NCBI GenBank assembly: GCA_002428985.1
Contig: DIYL01000053.1
Location: 419,700-483,699 of the forward strand
DNA length: 64,000 nt
Direction: 5' to 3'
Origin: Anaerolineales bacterium UBA6055
Lineage (GTDB): Bacteria; Chloroflexota; Anaerolineae; Aggregatilineales; Phototrophicaceae
Made by a program: the position numbers and the translations under genes. A model generated the notes under the pieces. The model did no database searches. It saw only the letters and a program-made list of their open reading frames with translations, and was not told where the DNA came from. The first letter of the stretch is position 1. Every line of letters starts with the position of its first letter. This document shows positions 63,032 to 64,000 of the stretch, one piece after another.

Positions 63032-64000
63032 ATGCAGATTCAGCAGATTGAAACATTTATTGTGCAACAAAAGCTGGAGACACCATTTTATTTTTCTCAA
63101 TGGGATTATGACACCCGCACCGTATGCCTAGTCAAAGTCACACTAGATGATGGCACATACGGTTGGGGTGAGGGGTATGGTCCGGCAATCGTCGTCCAAG
63201 CGAGCATCGAATTTCTGAAACCATTTGTGATTGGAAGCAATCCACTACATGTCGAGACAATCTGGCAAACGATGCATCGGCGATCACTTGATTTTGCAAG
63301 ACGTGGGGTTTTGGTGGCCTCCTTAAGTGCCATTGATATTGCACTATGGGATTTACGTGGGAAATTATTGAATCAACCCGTTTCAGTGTTATTGGGTGGG
63401 CAACGGCGTGACCGTGTGCGCGTTTATGCAACCGGGCTATATTTTTCTGAGGGGGATAATTTAACCGAACGCCTCGCCGATGAAGCCAAACTATATGCTG
63501 AACAAGGCTTCACAGCTATCAAAATGAAGGTCGGGTTGGGTGTCAAAAAAGACTTAGCACATATTCGTGCCGTACGAGAGGCAATCGGTGATGATATACA
63601 ACTGATGATTGATAGCAATCACGCTTTCTCGCGAAGTGAAGCCTATGAATTAGCACGAGAAGCCGAGGCGTTCAATATTTCATTTTTTGAAGAGCCGCTA
63701 TCACCCGAGGATTATGAAGGCTATCATGAATTACGCCAGCGCACGACCATTCCAATTGCAGGTGGTGAGTGTGAATATTTATGTGATGGATTCCGCCATC
63801 TATTGGTTGATGCTTGTGTCGATATTGTTCAGCCAGATATTTGTGCAGCCGGCGGTTTGACCGAAGTCAAACGTATTGCGACATTGGCTCGTACATTCCA
63901 TGCCGAGCTTATCCCGCATTGTTGGGGGACAGGCATAGCATTTGCAGCAGGCTTACATTTGGTCAGTACATTAGATGCGCTTCCGGGGCGATTGTATACG
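63032..64000 (+). CDS. Mandelate racemase/muconate lactonizing enzyme family (partial)
   Basis: Starts with ATG at 63032 and runs off the right edge, leaving about 323 residues. N-terminal capping domain (GWGEGYGPAIVVQASIEF), then the barrel with KMK (AIKMKVG, general base side), LMIDSNHAFS (metal Asp), FFEEPLSPED (metal Glu), IPIAGGE (metal Glu) and HCWGTG (His side). Substrate unassigned; homologues include dipeptide epimerases, sugar acid dehydratases and others. AGGGAT precedes the ATG. Confidence 0.9.
   Translation, partial: MQIQQIETFIVQQKLETPFYFSQWDYDTRTVCLVKVTLDDGTYGWGEGYGPAIVVQASIEFLKPFVIGSNPLHVETIWQTMHRRSLDFARRGVLVASLSAIDIALWDLRGKLLNQPVSVLLGGQRRDRVRVYATGLYFSEGDNLTERLADEAKLYAEQGFTAIKMKVGLGVKKDLAHIRAVREAIGDDIQLMIDSNHAFSRSEAYELAREAEAFNISFFEEPLSPEDYEGYHELRQRTTIPIAGGECEYLCDGFRHLLVDACVDIVQPDICAAGGLTEVKRIATLARTFHAELIPHCWGTGIAFAAGLHLVSTLDALPGRLYT

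Overview
The window looks like one chromosomal stretch of a Chloroflexota bacterium, probably Anaerolineae-like. The clues are Thr/Pro-rich lipoprotein linkers, tandem GT39 membrane glycosyltransferases, an ArsA ATPase with an HSP20-like tail, SH3b and FxLYD-like envelope proteins, and AT-rich DNA with good Shine-Dalgarno sites. This assignment is inferred from gene content only. I found no phage, insertion sequence, CRISPR array or toxin-antitoxin module. Both window edges are ordinary; the last gene (enolase superfamily) runs off the right end.

Layout. 1-8.8 kb: htpX, a DmpA/S58 peptidase, a PNPOx-like protein, a membrane protein, an SH3b protein, lpdA, an rRNA/tRNA methyltransferase, and a TetR cassette whose promoter carries a 25-bp palindrome. 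8.9-10.1 kb: the infC-rpmI-rplT operon on the minus strand, with an infC that has no ATG/GTG/TTG start. 10.3-20.1 kb: envelope genes (two lipoproteins, two tandem GT39 transferases plus a methyltransferase) and a membrane Fe-S reductase. 20.4-24.5 kb: DinB, rbsK, hisS and an SDR. The hisS leader contains a short ORF with His codons, an antiterminator candidate and a strong terminator, arranged as a histidine attenuator. 24.6-30 kb: a frameshifted gene, then malQ, a GH13 amylase and agmatine deiminase.

30-37 kb: a beta-CASP nuclease followed by an acidic protein ending in QISMF, two small membrane proteins, tadA and a sensor histidine kinase. 37.2 kb: tRNA-Ser(CGA). 37.3-43.3 kb: a Met/Asp-rich exported protein, a LOG-family protein, DUF1684, Uma2, an ABC solute-binding protein and a large GNAT-like protein. 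43.4 kb: tRNA-Asn(GTT) with a near-consensus promoter. 43.5-55.9 kb: coaX with a 28-aa membrane ORF upstream, AbgB-like amidohydrolase, a dienelactone hydrolase homologue, gdhA, an EEP-family protein, CIA30, cytochrome P450 with YdcF, a family-4-like UDG lacking its cluster cysteines, and a hydrolase.

55.9-57.4 kb: three tandem paralogues of unknown function. 57.6-61.4 kb: an ArsA-UbiB-Nudix operon. 61.4-64 kb: isochorismatase, GNAT, an acidic protein and the enolase-superfamily gene. Most of the window is metabolic and housekeeping. The most novel-looking features are the hisS attenuator, the AUU-type starts, the UDG without cluster cysteines, the tandem paralogue triplet and several very short genes.
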